From contig NZ_CP011533.1 in NCBI RefSeq assembly GCF_001704275.1, positions 3,038,001 to 3,102,000 of the forward strand: a DNA stretch of 64,000 nucleotides, in the 5' to 3' direction. The first letter of the stretch is position 1. Each line of letters starts with the position of its first letter. Both the position numbers and the translations under genes were made by a program. Positions 1 through 8,412 of the stretch are shown here, one piece after another. Below the pieces are notes generated by a model, which was not told where the DNA came from, did no database searches, and was given only the letters and a program-made list of their open reading frames with translations. The stretch comes from Streptomyces noursei ATCC 11455. GTDB taxonomy: Bacteria; Actinomycetota; Actinomycetes; Streptomycetales; Streptomycetaceae.

Positions 1-432
1 GCGAATGGACGGCCCAAAGCCATTTGACTTTATGCCGTCTTCACGCAGCGGAAGGATCTTAGCATCCGGCGCAAGACCCTTTACGCCCGACTCGCCACCC
101 GGGCCGTGCCCATGTCCAGCGATATCTGCAGCCATCTGCGTGCCGTGAGTATCACCCTTCGGCTCTGCAGAGTCGCCTCCGTCGACAAAGTCCTTACCAG
201 GCAGTACATTGCCCTTCAAATCCGGGTGTTGGGACTGAACTCCGCTATCGATAACTGCAACGGTCACTCCCTTTCCCGTAGCGATCTTCCAGATCTCATC
301 GGCCTTGAATGCCTGGAGAGGCCACTGGGCATCTCTGATCTGGTCTGCCGATGCAACCGGCGCGGTGCCGAAGAGCAACGCTCCCGCCACAACCGCGCCG
401 CCGACCGCACGCAGCGTCCGCGTGAAGCTCAT
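1..432 (-). CDS. mycP: Mycosin-type S8 subtilisin protease, N-terminal part (cut by window edge)
   Basis: Membrane-associated subtilisin of the type VII secretion system; the start is in the window and the gene runs off the left edge (144 codons visible). Residues 1-29 form a signal peptide ending VASA. The Asp of the triad is seen as VIDSGV (D62) and the His as DTHGT (H96); the Ser would lie outside. The ATG is preceded by GAGAGGTG. Codon third positions are clearly less GC-rich than in the neighbouring mycosin at 2467-3747. The fold is certain; mycosin rather than generic subtilisin follows from the ESX neighbours. Confidence 0.88.
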   Translation of the reverse strand, partial: MSFTRTLRAVGGAVVAGALLFGTAPVASADQIRDAQWPLQAFKADEIWKIATGKGVTVAVIDSGVQSQHPDLKGNVLPGKDFVDGGDSAEPKGDTHGTQMAADIAGHGHGPGGESGVKGLAPDAKILPLREDGIKSNGFGPSIR

Positions 433-518
433 GCTGTACACCTCTCTCAACAGGATGGGGCCCTCAGCTGACGCATCGGGCCCCCTCTTGTTACTGCCGA
501 ATTGCCGACAGCAGCTTG

Positions 519-2084
519 CTACTCGATGACCTTCGGCGCCACGTTACGCTCCGGCGTCCAGGTCTCCTCGTCCTCCACCAGGTAGTCAGGGCGCTCACCA
601 TTCTGGCCCTTGCTGTCCTTACCCTTGGCGCCGTGCGCGCCATGCGCCCCTGCCATACCGGCAGGACGGCGGCTTCCGCTGCCACTGCCAGCGGCACCGG
701 CCTGCGCTCCACCGCGGCTGCGGTGCAGGCCCGAGCCACCCTGGCCGGCAGCGCCGGCCTTGCCGCCACCAGCGCCGATCACGCCGCCCTTCTGACGGGC
801 CAGAGAAGCACCGCGTCCTGCGCCGCCGCCAGCGCCCTTCGCGCCAGCGCCCTTGGCGCCCGCAGCACCGCCCATGCCCGGCATGCCGGGTCGACCAGTT
901 CGGGCACCTGCGCCCGCGCCGGCACCGCCGGCGCCAGAGGCACCGCCGCCCTTGATGCCGCCGGCACCAGCTCCACCGCCGCCCTTGGCGCCACCGGCGC
1001 CGCCGATCAAGCCAGTAGAGCCACCGATTCCACCGATACCGGAGGAACCGCCCAGAGACCCGCCGCCAGCACCCCCGCCGACGCCGCCTCCGATGCCGCC
1101 TCCGCCTTGCAGGCCGCCGCCGATCCCGCCCGTACCGCCACCGATGCCGGTACTGCCGCCGCTCGGAGGCTTGAAGCTCTCAAGGCCGGTGTGCACGTTG
1201 GGGGTGAGCTTGTCGGGCGCAGGAGTTCCGATGCCGCCGCTGATGCCAGGCGTGTGAGGACTCTGGAGTTGCGGCGACTTGATTCCACCGGACGATCCGC
1301 CAGGCCCCGTGCCCATCCCCTGCAGCGACGGGTTGCCAACATGGTGGGTTCCCGACGATCCAGTGGGCATCGGCATCGGGATGGGCGGCGGCGGGTCTCC
1401 TCCAGGAGGTCCGGGGTAATCCTCGTGCCCATCTCGGCCAGTGCTCCTCTGCCTCCACGTCCCCATAGCCTTAGCCTGCGACACATAGGCCGCTCCCAGC
1501 TGCTCCATCTTCACGGCCATGCGCAGCTGCTGCTCTTTACCCGCGGACAGGTTGCCCGAGTTGTTGTCCAGAGCTTGCTGCGTGCTCATGTTGGGGTTGG
1601 CCAGGTCGCGCTTCAGGCCGGAGTCGTCGCGGCTACCGCCGTCCTCAAGCCAGTTGACGGCCTTGTTCGCCGCGCTCGGCTTCTCCATCGACTCGATGTC
1701 GGGCTTGAGCTGCTCGAGGATGCTCGCGGCGTTACGCATCGCCTGGGACGTGTAGTCGGCGTACGACGCACTGTCGGCGATCTTCTTGCTGATCTTCTGG
1801 GCTTCGGCCTTGAACTTGTCCGCAGCGTCGCCCTGCCAGCTCTGCAGGACCTCGTTCACCGCGGCGTCGAAGGCACCCTTGACGCCACCGCCCTGGCCGC
1901 CGACCAGCTGCTTGTGCACGTCCGACCAGCCCTGCGCCACATTGTGGACCTCGGACGGATTGGACGCCTTCACCATCGCCTTCATGGTGTCCATGTCCAT
2001 CTCGGCGAAGTTGGTTTCGTGCTTGGCGGCATAGCACATCGTCGCCGGGATGTACTCGTAGTCGTAATCGGCGCCACCGCTCAT
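519..2084 (-). CDS. Large Gly-rich WXG/PPE-like ESX-associated protein
   Basis: 521 residues. The first ~200 are helical and charged, with a WxG motif (WQG, about residues 83-85) inside SWQGDAADKF, like the helix-turn-helix of WXG100/PPE proteins. Residues ~215-480 are a low-complexity Gly/Ala/Pro-rich region, and the last 30 are polar (ends APKVIE). It lies 61 bp downstream of a WXG100-size gene and two genes after a mycosin, so it is probably a secreted ESX substrate or a protein handled by the adjacent proteases. No enzymatic motif is visible. The EspB/PPE comparison rests on architecture only. Confidence 0.75.
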   Translation of the reverse strand: MSGGADYDYEYIPATMCYAAKHETNFAEMDMDTMKAMVKASNPSEVHNVAQGWSDVHKQLVGGQGGGVKGAFDAAVNEVLQSWQGDAADKFKAEAQKISKKIADSASYADYTSQAMRNAASILEQLKPDIESMEKPSAANKAVNWLEDGGSRDDSGLKRDLANPNMSTQQALDNNSGNLSAGKEQQLRMAVKMEQLGAAYVSQAKAMGTWRQRSTGRDGHEDYPGPPGGDPPPPIPMPMPTGSSGTHHVGNPSLQGMGTGPGGSSGGIKSPQLQSPHTPGISGGIGTPAPDKLTPNVHTGLESFKPPSGGSTGIGGGTGGIGGGLQGGGGIGGGVGGGAGGGSLGGSSGIGGIGGSTGLIGGAGGAKGGGGAGAGGIKGGGASGAGGAGAGAGARTGRPGMPGMGGAAGAKGAGAKGAGGGAGRGASLARQKGGVIGAGGGKAGAAGQGGSGLHRSRGGAQAGAAGSGSGSRRPAGMAGAHGAHGAKGKDSKGQNGERPDYLVEDEETWTPERNVAPKVIE

Positions 2085-2144
2085 CTGCTTCCCCCTTTAC
2101 TGCTCTGCATGCTGACCTCAGGCTCTCCCACACCGGGTCCCATG

Positions 2145-2474
2145 TCAGCTACCGGACATGTTCGCGGTGACATCGGCTTCCTGGTTCTGGTAGTTGCCGT
2201 GCACCTTCTTCGTCTTGGCACCGAACTTGTCCATGACCTCGTGGAGATGCTGAACGATCGACTCGATCGAGTTCTTCATGTCCGCGTGGGCATTGGTCAG
2301 CTTGCGCGCCTCGAGGAAAGAGGCCCCCGCCGCATCGGCCCCCAGCGCGTTGGGCGACAGCGAAGTCTTGTACTGGGTGTCCGAGCGGGCGTTTCCGAGG
2401 TCCTTCAGAATGCCGTTGAGCTTCCTGACGGTCTCTTCGAGGGCGCTCAGATCCACCCGATATTGATCAGCCAT
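2145..2474 (-). CDS. WXG100-size ESX protein lacking the WxG motif
   Basis: 109 residues, almost entirely helical, the size of an Esx protein. The turn where WxG is expected reads about SPNALGADAAGASF, with no Trp. The C-terminus has a YxxxE element (YQNQE), the general ESX secretion signal. The gene start overlaps the end of the upstream mycosin gene (2467), implying translational coupling. It may be the WxG-less partner of a heterodimer with the next protein (519-2084), which does carry WxG; that pairing is inference. Confidence 0.78.
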   Translation of the reverse strand: MADQYRVDLSALEETVRKLNGILKDLGNARSDTQYKTSLSPNALGADAAGASFLEARKLTNAHADMKNSIESIVQHLHEVMDKFGAKTKKVHGNYQNQEADVTANMSGS

Positions 2475-3747
2475 TCTTGGCCTCCCCGTGTGATGTCAAT
2501 CCGGTCTTGCGGCGCCAGTCGCGCAGGGCGATCGAGGAGCCCACGACCACGCCGACGGCCAGAATGCAGCCGCCGACGATGTAGATGGAGATGCGGGCGC
2601 GTCGTTCCTCGGTGGTTTCTCCGAGGGTGGCGACGACCGGCAGGATTTGGGAACCGTCGGCCGCGTTGGAGGGCTTGTCCGGTGTGGGCGCGGCGGCCGG
2701 TCGGGTGTCGTCCTTGAGGGCGGCGACCGGGTCGATGACACCCCAACCGATGTTGTCGTCACGATCGCGGCGGACGCGTTCCGCGGTCTGCTCCAGGTGC
2801 CAGATGATCTCGCGCGGACCCCACTTGACCTTGTCGTCCTTGTGCTTGGCCACGAGGAGGGCGGCCGCTCCGGCGGCATACGGGGCGGCGAAGCTGGTGC
2901 CCTGGTCGACGCAGTTGCCGCCGAGCGGGACGGTGGAGACCATGTCGACGCCGGGGGCGGCGATGTTGACGAAGCGGCCGGGCTGGGAGAACGAGGCGCG
3001 CTCGTTGCTGCGGTCCGAGGCGGCGACGGCCAGCACGTTGTCGTAGTTCTCGCTGTACGCGGCCGGGTAGATGTTCTGCTCCTCGCCGCTGCCGCCGCTG
3101 TTGCCGGCCGCGGCGACGATCAGGATGCCGGCCTGCTGAGCCTTCTTCACCGCCTGCTCCAGCGGCGCCAGGTCGCCCCTCTTGGCGTTGGTGCCCTGCG
3201 AGATGTTGATGATGTCGACCTTGGCGGTGATCGCATCGTCGATGGCCTTGGCGAGGGTGTCGGCAGTGCCGGCCTGCTCGTCGCTGGTCTGCTGGAACGG
3301 GACGACCTTGGCCTTGGGCGCGAGGCCGTAGAAGCCGGACGTCGTGTTGGGGCGGGCCGCGATGATGCCGGCGACCTTGGTGCCGTGGCCGACCTTGTCC
3401 TGGGTGGGCTTGCCGTCCTTGACGTACGACTTGCCGGGACCCTCGATGGCGTCCTGGAGCTGCTTGTTGCCCGCGTCCACGCCGGTGTCGATGACGGCGA
3501 CCCTGATGTTCTCGCCCTTGCCGCTCGCCCACATCTGATCGGTGAGCAGGCGCTGGAGGGACCAGGGGGTCTCCTTGATGTCGTCGGTGCCGAACTTGCA
3601 CTCACCGCTCTGCAACGGCGTGTTCGTGTCCGCTACCGCCGGTGCGGCGGCGGCACTCGACAGGCCGACGATGCACGCCGCCGTGACCAGGGCGCCCGTC
3701 GCGCGGCGGCGATACCCGGTTCGTAGACCAATGGCGCGAGATCCCAC
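2467..3747 (-). CDS. mycP: Mycosin, type VII secretion-associated subtilisin
   Basis: Complete mycosin of about 426 residues: signal peptide (ends near APAVADT), subtilisin domain with D87 (VIDTGVD), H121 (GHGTKVAG) and S285 (GTSFAAP), a Pro/Asp-rich linker, and a C-terminal transmembrane helix (about 390-412) followed by a short basic tail. Mycosins act on the outer face of the membrane and are needed for ESX function. I chose the GTG at 3747 because GGAGAG precedes it; an in-frame ATG at 3765 adds six residues but has no ribosome site. It overlaps the following WXG100-size gene. Confidence 0.9.
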   Translation of the reverse strand: MGSRAIGLRTGYRRRATGALVTAACIVGLSSAAAAPAVADTNTPLQSGECKFGTDDIKETPWSLQRLLTDQMWASGKGENIRVAVIDTGVDAGNKQLQDAIEGPGKSYVKDGKPTQDKVGHGTKVAGIIAARPNTTSGFYGLAPKAKVVPFQQTSDEQAGTADTLAKAIDDAITAKVDIINISQGTNAKRGDLAPLEQAVKKAQQAGILIVAAAGNSGGSGEEQNIYPAAYSENYDNVLAVAASDRSNERASFSQPGRFVNIAAPGVDMVSTVPLGGNCVDQGTSFAAPYAAGAAALLVAKHKDDKVKWGPREIIWHLEQTAERVRRDRDDNIGWGVIDPVAALKDDTRPAAAPTPDKPSNAADGSQILPVVATLGETTEERRARISIYIVGGCILAVGVVVGSSIALRDWRRKTGLTSHGEAKNG

Positions 3748-3930
3748 GGGTTTTCTGCTCTCCATAGCGGTTGGATGGGGCGAGACGAGGGGTTGCAGGA
3801 AGACAGGAGACGAGGAAGCGGTCGAATCGAGGAAGAGCGGGTGAGGAATTGGTGACGCCGGGAGGAAGCCTTGTGAAGGCATCACCCGGGACATCCCCAG
3901 GGCATCCCCGAGGCATCATCGGACGGCAGA

Positions 3931-3960
3931 AGGGCGAGCGCACTGGTGCGCGCTCGCCCT
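3931..3960 (-). terminator. Hairpin downstream of the WXG100 pair
   Basis: AGGGCGAGCG...CGCTCGCCCT arms with a small bulge and short loop, lying between the end of the WXG100 gene at 4037 and the mycosin start. No T-tract, as is common in high-GC actinobacteria. Confidence 0.55.
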
Positions 3961-4036
3961 CATGAACACTGTGCGAGCCGTCAGGGGCTGCTCAGCCGTG
4001 TGCCGTCTGTGCCATCCGGCCTCGCGGGATGCGAGG

Positions 4037-4330
4037 TCAGCTGCTCCAGATGCTGGCGTTCTTGCTCTCGGTGCTCTGGTAGTTCTGAGCGGCCGTGTCG
4101 AGCGCCTTGGCGATGGCCTCGAGCGTCTGCTGCAGGTGCTGGGCGCGCTGGTCCCACTCACGCTGGCGGGCCTGGTAGCCCTCCTGCGCGGCACCTTCCC
4201 AGCTGGAGGCGATCCGCTTGACGCCGGCCTCGAGGTCGTCGAGCTGCTGGCGCACGTTGTTGGCGGTCTGACGCACGTCGGAGCTCGCCTGGCTGATCGT
4301 GTGGAAATTGACCAGAATCTGGCCGGACAT
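4037..4330 (-). CDS. WXG100 family protein (EsxA/EsxB type)
   Basis: 97 residues: two helices joined by the WxG turn (SWEGAAQ, about residues 43-45) and a C-terminal YxxxE secretion element (YQSTE). Such proteins are exported by ESX as small heterodimers. GAGGAG precedes the ATG. It lies 122 bp downstream of another WXG100 gene (4453-4773) on the same strand; the two are the likely EsxA/EsxB pair of this locus. Which letter applies cannot be decided from sequence alone. Confidence 0.93.
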   Translation of the reverse strand: MSGQILVNFHTISQASSDVRQTANNVRQQLDDLEAGVKRIASSWEGAAQEGYQARQREWDQRAQHLQQTLEAIAKALDTAAQNYQSTESKNASIWSS

Positions 4331-4452
4331 GGGGTCTCCTCAGGAGTTGATGCTGCCTAGTCGATTCACATGCCGAGGCGGCGGACCGGAATCGGAACCG
4401 ATCTGCCGGGCCACGGCGGGGGCACATGCGCCGGGTCAGCGGCGCGGCACCA

Positions 4453-4773
4453 TCATCCGAACGGGGAAGCCTGGGCGGTGACGTGCGAGATCGACTGAGC
4501 CTGCTCCTCTTCCGAGGACGTGTAGTTGCCCGTGGTCTGGTCGATCGCTTCCTTGATCTCAGCCAGCAGCTGGTTGATCCGGTTGGCGTCCTCGTTCACC
4601 TGCGACTGCAGCTGGTGGTACGAAGAGGCCGCCTGGCCCTTCCAGCCGGAGGTGATGGTGTCGACGACCTGCTGCAGGCGCTGGATCTCCCCCTTGATCG
4701 ACTGGTTGACCGAGTCGATCTTGCCGCTGAACGCGACCATCTCCTCGTGCGTGGTTGTGAACTGACCAGCCAT
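4453..4773 (-). CDS. WXG100 family protein (EsxA/EsxB type)
   Basis: 106 residues with the WxG turn (SGWKGQAA, about residues 43-46) between two amphipathic helices and a C-terminal YxxxE element (YTSSE). The ATG at 4773 is preceded by GGGGGA at 8-nt spacing; upstream in-frame codons lack Esx character and are excluded. First gene of the WXG100 pair. Its promoter region (4774-5100) holds two inverted repeats listed separately. Confidence 0.93.
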   Translation of the reverse strand: MAGQFTTTHEEMVAFSGKIDSVNQSIKGEIQRLQQVVDTITSGWKGQAASSYHQLQSQVNEDANRINQLLAEIKEAIDQTTGNYTSSEEEQAQSISHVTAQASPFG

Positions 4774-4881
4774 GGTCAACGTCCCCCATGAGACTTGTAC
4801 GTCGGCCGCGCGGCGCCGGTGAGGCGGGGCGCGGTAGGCGTCTCCTGCTGACGCCTCCCGCCACATTACCTACTCCACACG

Positions 4882-4896
4882 CCTGTTCCCAACAGG
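4882..4896. promoter_or_regulatory. Inverted repeat upstream of the WXG100 pair
   Basis: CCTGTT-CCC-AACAGG, six-base arms with a 3-base spacer, about 110 bp upstream of the WXG100 start at 4773. Could be an operator half or a hairpin in the leader. Confidence 0.4.
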
Positions 4897-4904
4897 GGGA
4901 CGGC

Positions 4905-4925
4905 TGTTGTGACGGGATCACAACA
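4905..4925. promoter_or_regulatory. Candidate operator: 21-bp perfect inverted repeat
   Basis: TGTTGTGA-CGGGA-TCACAACA: perfect 8-bp arms around a 5-bp spacer in a locally AT-richer stretch, about 135 bp upstream of the WXG100 pair. It resembles a dimeric-regulator site. The CRP-like TGTGA/TCACA core is present, but the spacer is one base shorter than the classical form. The rest of the gap 4774-5100 shows no gene. Confidence 0.55.
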
Positions 4926-5100
4926 ATGTCAACTCCGCGACGGGAAACCGCTGTTCAATGTAAACGGGCAGATGGTGCGGTTTCGGACAAGCGGTAGTGA
5001 AGGTTCCGGGGAGATGCGGCGGCCTGCGGGGAGGGTGGCGACGGCGCCCGGGAGCGGCTGCGCGGTGGTGTCGGCGGCTGCCGGGGCGCAGCGACAGAGA

Positions 5101-5142
5101 GGCCGCGCCGGCGCCCCTGCGAAGAAGGGTGCCCGGCGCGGC
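5101..5142 (-). terminator. GC-rich hairpin downstream of eccB
   Basis: Near-perfect 18-bp arms (GGCCGCGCC...GGCGCGGCC) with a 6-base loop, just downstream of the eccB stop at 5185. Confidence 0.6.
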
Positions 5143-5184
5143 CTCACACGGCCCGAGAGCCGCTGACGGCGGCTCCCCCGGTCG

Positions 5185-6852
5185 TCAGGACGCCTGCGGC
5201 TTGCTCGCGCTGGCGACGTCCAGCTGCGGCCCCGCGGAGAGCAGCTTGGACCATGCCTCCAGCAGGAGCGGCGGGTGCGCGTCGCCGTAGCCGAGGTGGA
5301 TCTGCGCCTGGTCCTGCTCCTGCTTGTCGTTGCCGGCCTTGGAGGCGGAGTCGTTGTTCCGCGGGATCGAGTAGCGCAGGCCGGTGTCGGTGACCAGGAA
5401 GAGGTTGCCGGAGTTCGCCTTGGGGTTGGCGACCTGCGTGTACAGCAGGCCGCTGCCGGGGGTGACGTAGGTCGAGGCGCCCGGGGCGATCTTGGCCGGG
5501 TAGTCCTTGCCGACCCAGGTGCCCATGTTCGGGAGCCCGTTGGGGTAGCCGAGCTTATCGACGCCCGCGAACTTGTTGGTGGTGCCCTTGTAGACGCTGC
5601 AGGAGACGCCGTTCGGCGTGGGCGAGCCCAGGCCGCTGGTCTGGGATCCGTGTGCGAAGTCGTTGGCCGCGGTGACGGTCTCCTTGGGCCACGGGTTGTC
5701 CAGGTCCGTGAACGGGATCTTGCCGGCGAAGACGAACGGGCGGTTGTCGGTACCCAGCTTCGGGTGGCGAATGCTTCCGGTGGCGACGATGTTCGGCTGC
5801 AGCGCCTTGCCGCTGCTGCCGTTCACGGCCGTCGCGTTGGGGCCCTGCTCCAGGAGGTTGGCCACGAAGTTGCTGACCTGCGCGACGCCGTCGAGCTGGA
5901 CCACGTACTTCTGGCCGTTGCCGTCCTGGAGGATCGAGCCGATCTTGCGCGCCTGGGCCGGGACGTCATCGAAGGGGTACGGCTTACCCGCGTTGTCCAC
6001 GGTCGGCATGCTGATCGGGAACGGACTCTTGATCAGCGTGTTCATGAAGTCGGCGGAGACCTTCTGGGGTTCCGCCTGGGAGCCGAAGATGATCCGCCGC
6101 AGGGTGCGGTCGGCCTCGACGTCGGCGTGCTTCAGGCCGACCTTCGCCTCGTTCAGCGCCTGCCGCGTGTCGGCGATCATCTGGAAGGCGAACCCGTTGC
6201 TGTCCACCAGCCACGGCACGCCGTCGGGATCCTCGACGTACAGGGCCTGGTGGAGGTCGAGCTTGCCCTTCTTGGTGTTGTCGATGTCCAGCTTGTCCTT
6301 GCCGTCGAGGACGAAGACGGCCTGCTGGCTCTTGCTGTTCTCGCCGCTGCCGGGGCGGTCGCACACCGCCCAGGTCTTCGGCTGGTCGACCGTCTTCGCG
6401 GTGGGCAGCCGGTCCGGGGCGTACGGAATGCCGACGGCCGGGCCGTGCGCCAGCTTTCCGTCCAGCTCCGATTCCTTGACCTTGACGACCTGGAACTTCT
6501 TCGGGTCGAGAAGAAGCTTGGCCGAGGCGAGATTCAGAACCGGGTGCAGCAGATTCTGCTTTTGGCCGTTTGCGTCCTTGCTCGGCAGAACGACATAGCG
6601 TGTGGTGGATTCGTCACCGACGAGGACATTTGCCCCCACCTTGTCCCACCCCTGCGGGGCGACCGGCTTGAGGATGCCGCAGGCTCCGAATCCCACGAGC
6701 ATCACGACACCCATCACCACGCTGGGCAACACCGCCTTCAGCGGCTTGGGCGCACTTTCGATCGAGCCGTTCGGCAGCGGCTTCAGAAATGCCGCATTCG
6801 TACGCTTTCGAGCGAACGAATACGCATTCAGCTCGTCCCGACGTGATGCCAT
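5185..6852 (-). CDS. eccB: Type VII secretion protein EccB
   Basis: 555 residues. EccB is a core membrane component of the ESX translocon, with a short cytosolic N-terminus, one transmembrane helix and a large extracytoplasmic repeat domain. Here the N-terminus begins MASRRDELNAYSFARKR, typical of the family, followed by a transmembrane helix at about 41-61 and a long soluble domain with paired cysteines (C in AVCDRP and SCSVYKG). ATG at 6852 has GGGGAGAG upstream. Divergent from eccE across a 186-bp shared promoter region. Confidence 0.95.
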   Translation of the reverse strand: MASRRDELNAYSFARKRTNAAFLKPLPNGSIESAPKPLKAVLPSVVMGVVMLVGFGACGILKPVAPQGWDKVGANVLVGDESTTRYVVLPSKDANGQKQNLLHPVLNLASAKLLLDPKKFQVVKVKESELDGKLAHGPAVGIPYAPDRLPTAKTVDQPKTWAVCDRPGSGENSKSQQAVFVLDGKDKLDIDNTKKGKLDLHQALYVEDPDGVPWLVDSNGFAFQMIADTRQALNEAKVGLKHADVEADRTLRRIIFGSQAEPQKVSADFMNTLIKSPFPISMPTVDNAGKPYPFDDVPAQARKIGSILQDGNGQKYVVQLDGVAQVSNFVANLLEQGPNATAVNGSSGKALQPNIVATGSIRHPKLGTDNRPFVFAGKIPFTDLDNPWPKETVTAANDFAHGSQTSGLGSPTPNGVSCSVYKGTTNKFAGVDKLGYPNGLPNMGTWVGKDYPAKIAPGASTYVTPGSGLLYTQVANPKANSGNLFLVTDTGLRYSIPRNNDSASKAGNDKQEQDQAQIHLGYGDAHPPLLLEAWSKLLSAGPQLDVASASKPQAS

Positions 6853-7038
6853 TGTTGCTTTCTCTCCCCGCCTGTCGGATCCACATCGACCGCCCCCGGC
6901 ACTCACGCCGTAGCGCCCTCTACTATGCCGTGTATCGATCGAGCCGTACGGTACGGGTGCCACCTTCCAACGCACCAGTCCGAGAAGCGGCAGCCGATTC
7001 GCCTAAGGCACACCACCAGTAGAGGAGCAGGCCGGGGG

Positions 7039-8412
7039 ATGTCCAGCGCCACCAGGGCTCGACGCCGCAATGGGCGGCAACAGCAGCAACAGCCTTCCGC
7101 TGCACCGCAGAACGCGGGAAATGGGGGCCAAAACGGTACAGCTCCGGGCAATGGAGGAAGTGGCGGTCGGGCCGCTGCCGGGCCGGTGTCGCCCCGACTG
7201 CGTCAGCAGGCCGGGACCATCGGCGGCGTCCGGGTCCAGCAGCTGGCCATCATCGAACTCGCCGCGGCGCTGGTGCTGGTGGGCCTGTCGATGCACAACG
7301 CGGTGGCGCTGACCGTTGCCGGTGTGCTGGCGGTCGTCCTCGTCGTCTTCGCACTGGGCCGGCGCCGGAAGATCCCGCTGCCCGAGTGGATCACCACCGT
7401 GCGCGCGATGAACCGCCGCAGCAAGAACGCCAGCGACAACCTCGCCGCCACCCAGGGCGTCGACCCCGCCTTCGCCCCGCTGGTGGAGTGCGAACCGGCG
7501 CTGCGCACCTACGAGTACACCGACAACGAGCAGCGGAACGTCGGCTTCGTCGGCGACGGCACGTTCCTCACCGCGATCGTCCAGGTCGACGCCCGCGACG
7601 AACCGCTGCGGCCGCAGCGCGGCAGCCACATGGTCCCGCTGGAGGTGCTGCACACCGCGCTGGACGTCGAGGACATCCACCTGGAGTCGGTGCAGTTCGT
7701 CCAGTACACCCAGCCCGCCCCGGCGCCGCACCTGCCCGAGCAGGCGGTCGCGGCCCGCTCCTACGCGCCGCTGCAGGCCCAGTCGCAGACCCCGGCGGTG
7801 CAGCTGACCTGGATCGCACTGAAGCTGGACCCGGAGCTGTGCGCAGAGGCGATCGAGGCCCGCGGCGGCGGCATGGACGGCGCCCAGCGCTCCCTGCTGC
7901 GCGCCGCCGACCAGCTCGTCAGCCGTCTCACCTCGCTCGGCGTGCGCGCCAAGGTGCTCGACGAGCGCGAGGTGGTGGCCGCGGTCGGCACCGCGGTGTG
8001 CGTCAGCCCGCGGGCCGCGAACGGCGCGATGGGCCGGGACGGCCGGGCCGCCCGCCGCACCCAGGAGACCACCCGCGCGATGCGCTGCGACGACCGCTGG
8101 CACACCACGTACTGGATCGGCCGGTGGCCCCAACTCGGCCGGGGCGGCGCCCCGTTGGCCGCCATCACCCAGCTGCTGACCAGCACCCGGGCGATGGCCA
8201 GCACCTTCGCGCTGACCGCGACGCACGGCGCCGGCCGCCTGCCGGCCATCTCCGGCTACATCCGGCTGTCGACCCGCAGTGACAACGAACTCTCCGCCGC
8301 GCAGGACGAGTTGGAGCGCCGTTCCGGCTCGGTCAAGGTCGGGCTGGTCCGCCTCGACCGCGAGCAGCTTCCCGGCCTGCTGGCCACGCTTCCCCTCGGA
8401 GGTACCCGCTGA
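7039..8412 (+). CDS. eccE: Type VII secretion protein EccE
   Basis: 457 residues. The N-terminus is basic and Gln/Gly-rich (residues 1-65), then two adjacent hydrophobic helices (about 68-88 and 90-108), then a ~350-residue soluble domain; this is the EccE plan, a peripheral component of the ESX membrane complex. ATG at 7039 follows AGAGGAGCAGG. The stop TGA overlaps the ATG of the next gene (ATGA). Identification rests on architecture plus eccB next door; sequence divergence in EccE is high. Confidence 0.85.
   Translation: MSSATRARRRNGRQQQQQPSAAPQNAGNGGQNGTAPGNGGSGGRAAAGPVSPRLRQQAGTIGGVRVQQLAIIELAAALVLVGLSMHNAVALTVAGVLAVVLVVFALGRRRKIPLPEWITTVRAMNRRSKNASDNLAATQGVDPAFAPLVECEPALRTYEYTDNEQRNVGFVGDGTFLTAIVQVDARDEPLRPQRGSHMVPLEVLHTALDVEDIHLESVQFVQYTQPAPAPHLPEQAVAARSYAPLQAQSQTPAVQLTWIALKLDPELCAEAIEARGGGMDGAQRSLLRAADQLVSRLTSLGVRAKVLDEREVVAAVGTAVCVSPRAANGAMGRDGRAARRTQETTRAMRCDDRWHTTYWIGRWPQLGRGGAPLAAITQLLTSTRAMASTFALTATHGAGRLPAISGYIRLSTRSDNELSAAQDELERRSGSVKVGLVRLDREQLPGLLATLPLGGTR

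Noticed and set aside
4905..4925. Crp binding site
   Set aside because: The TGTGA/TCACA core is spaced by 5 rather than 6 bases, so it was left as an unassigned operator.
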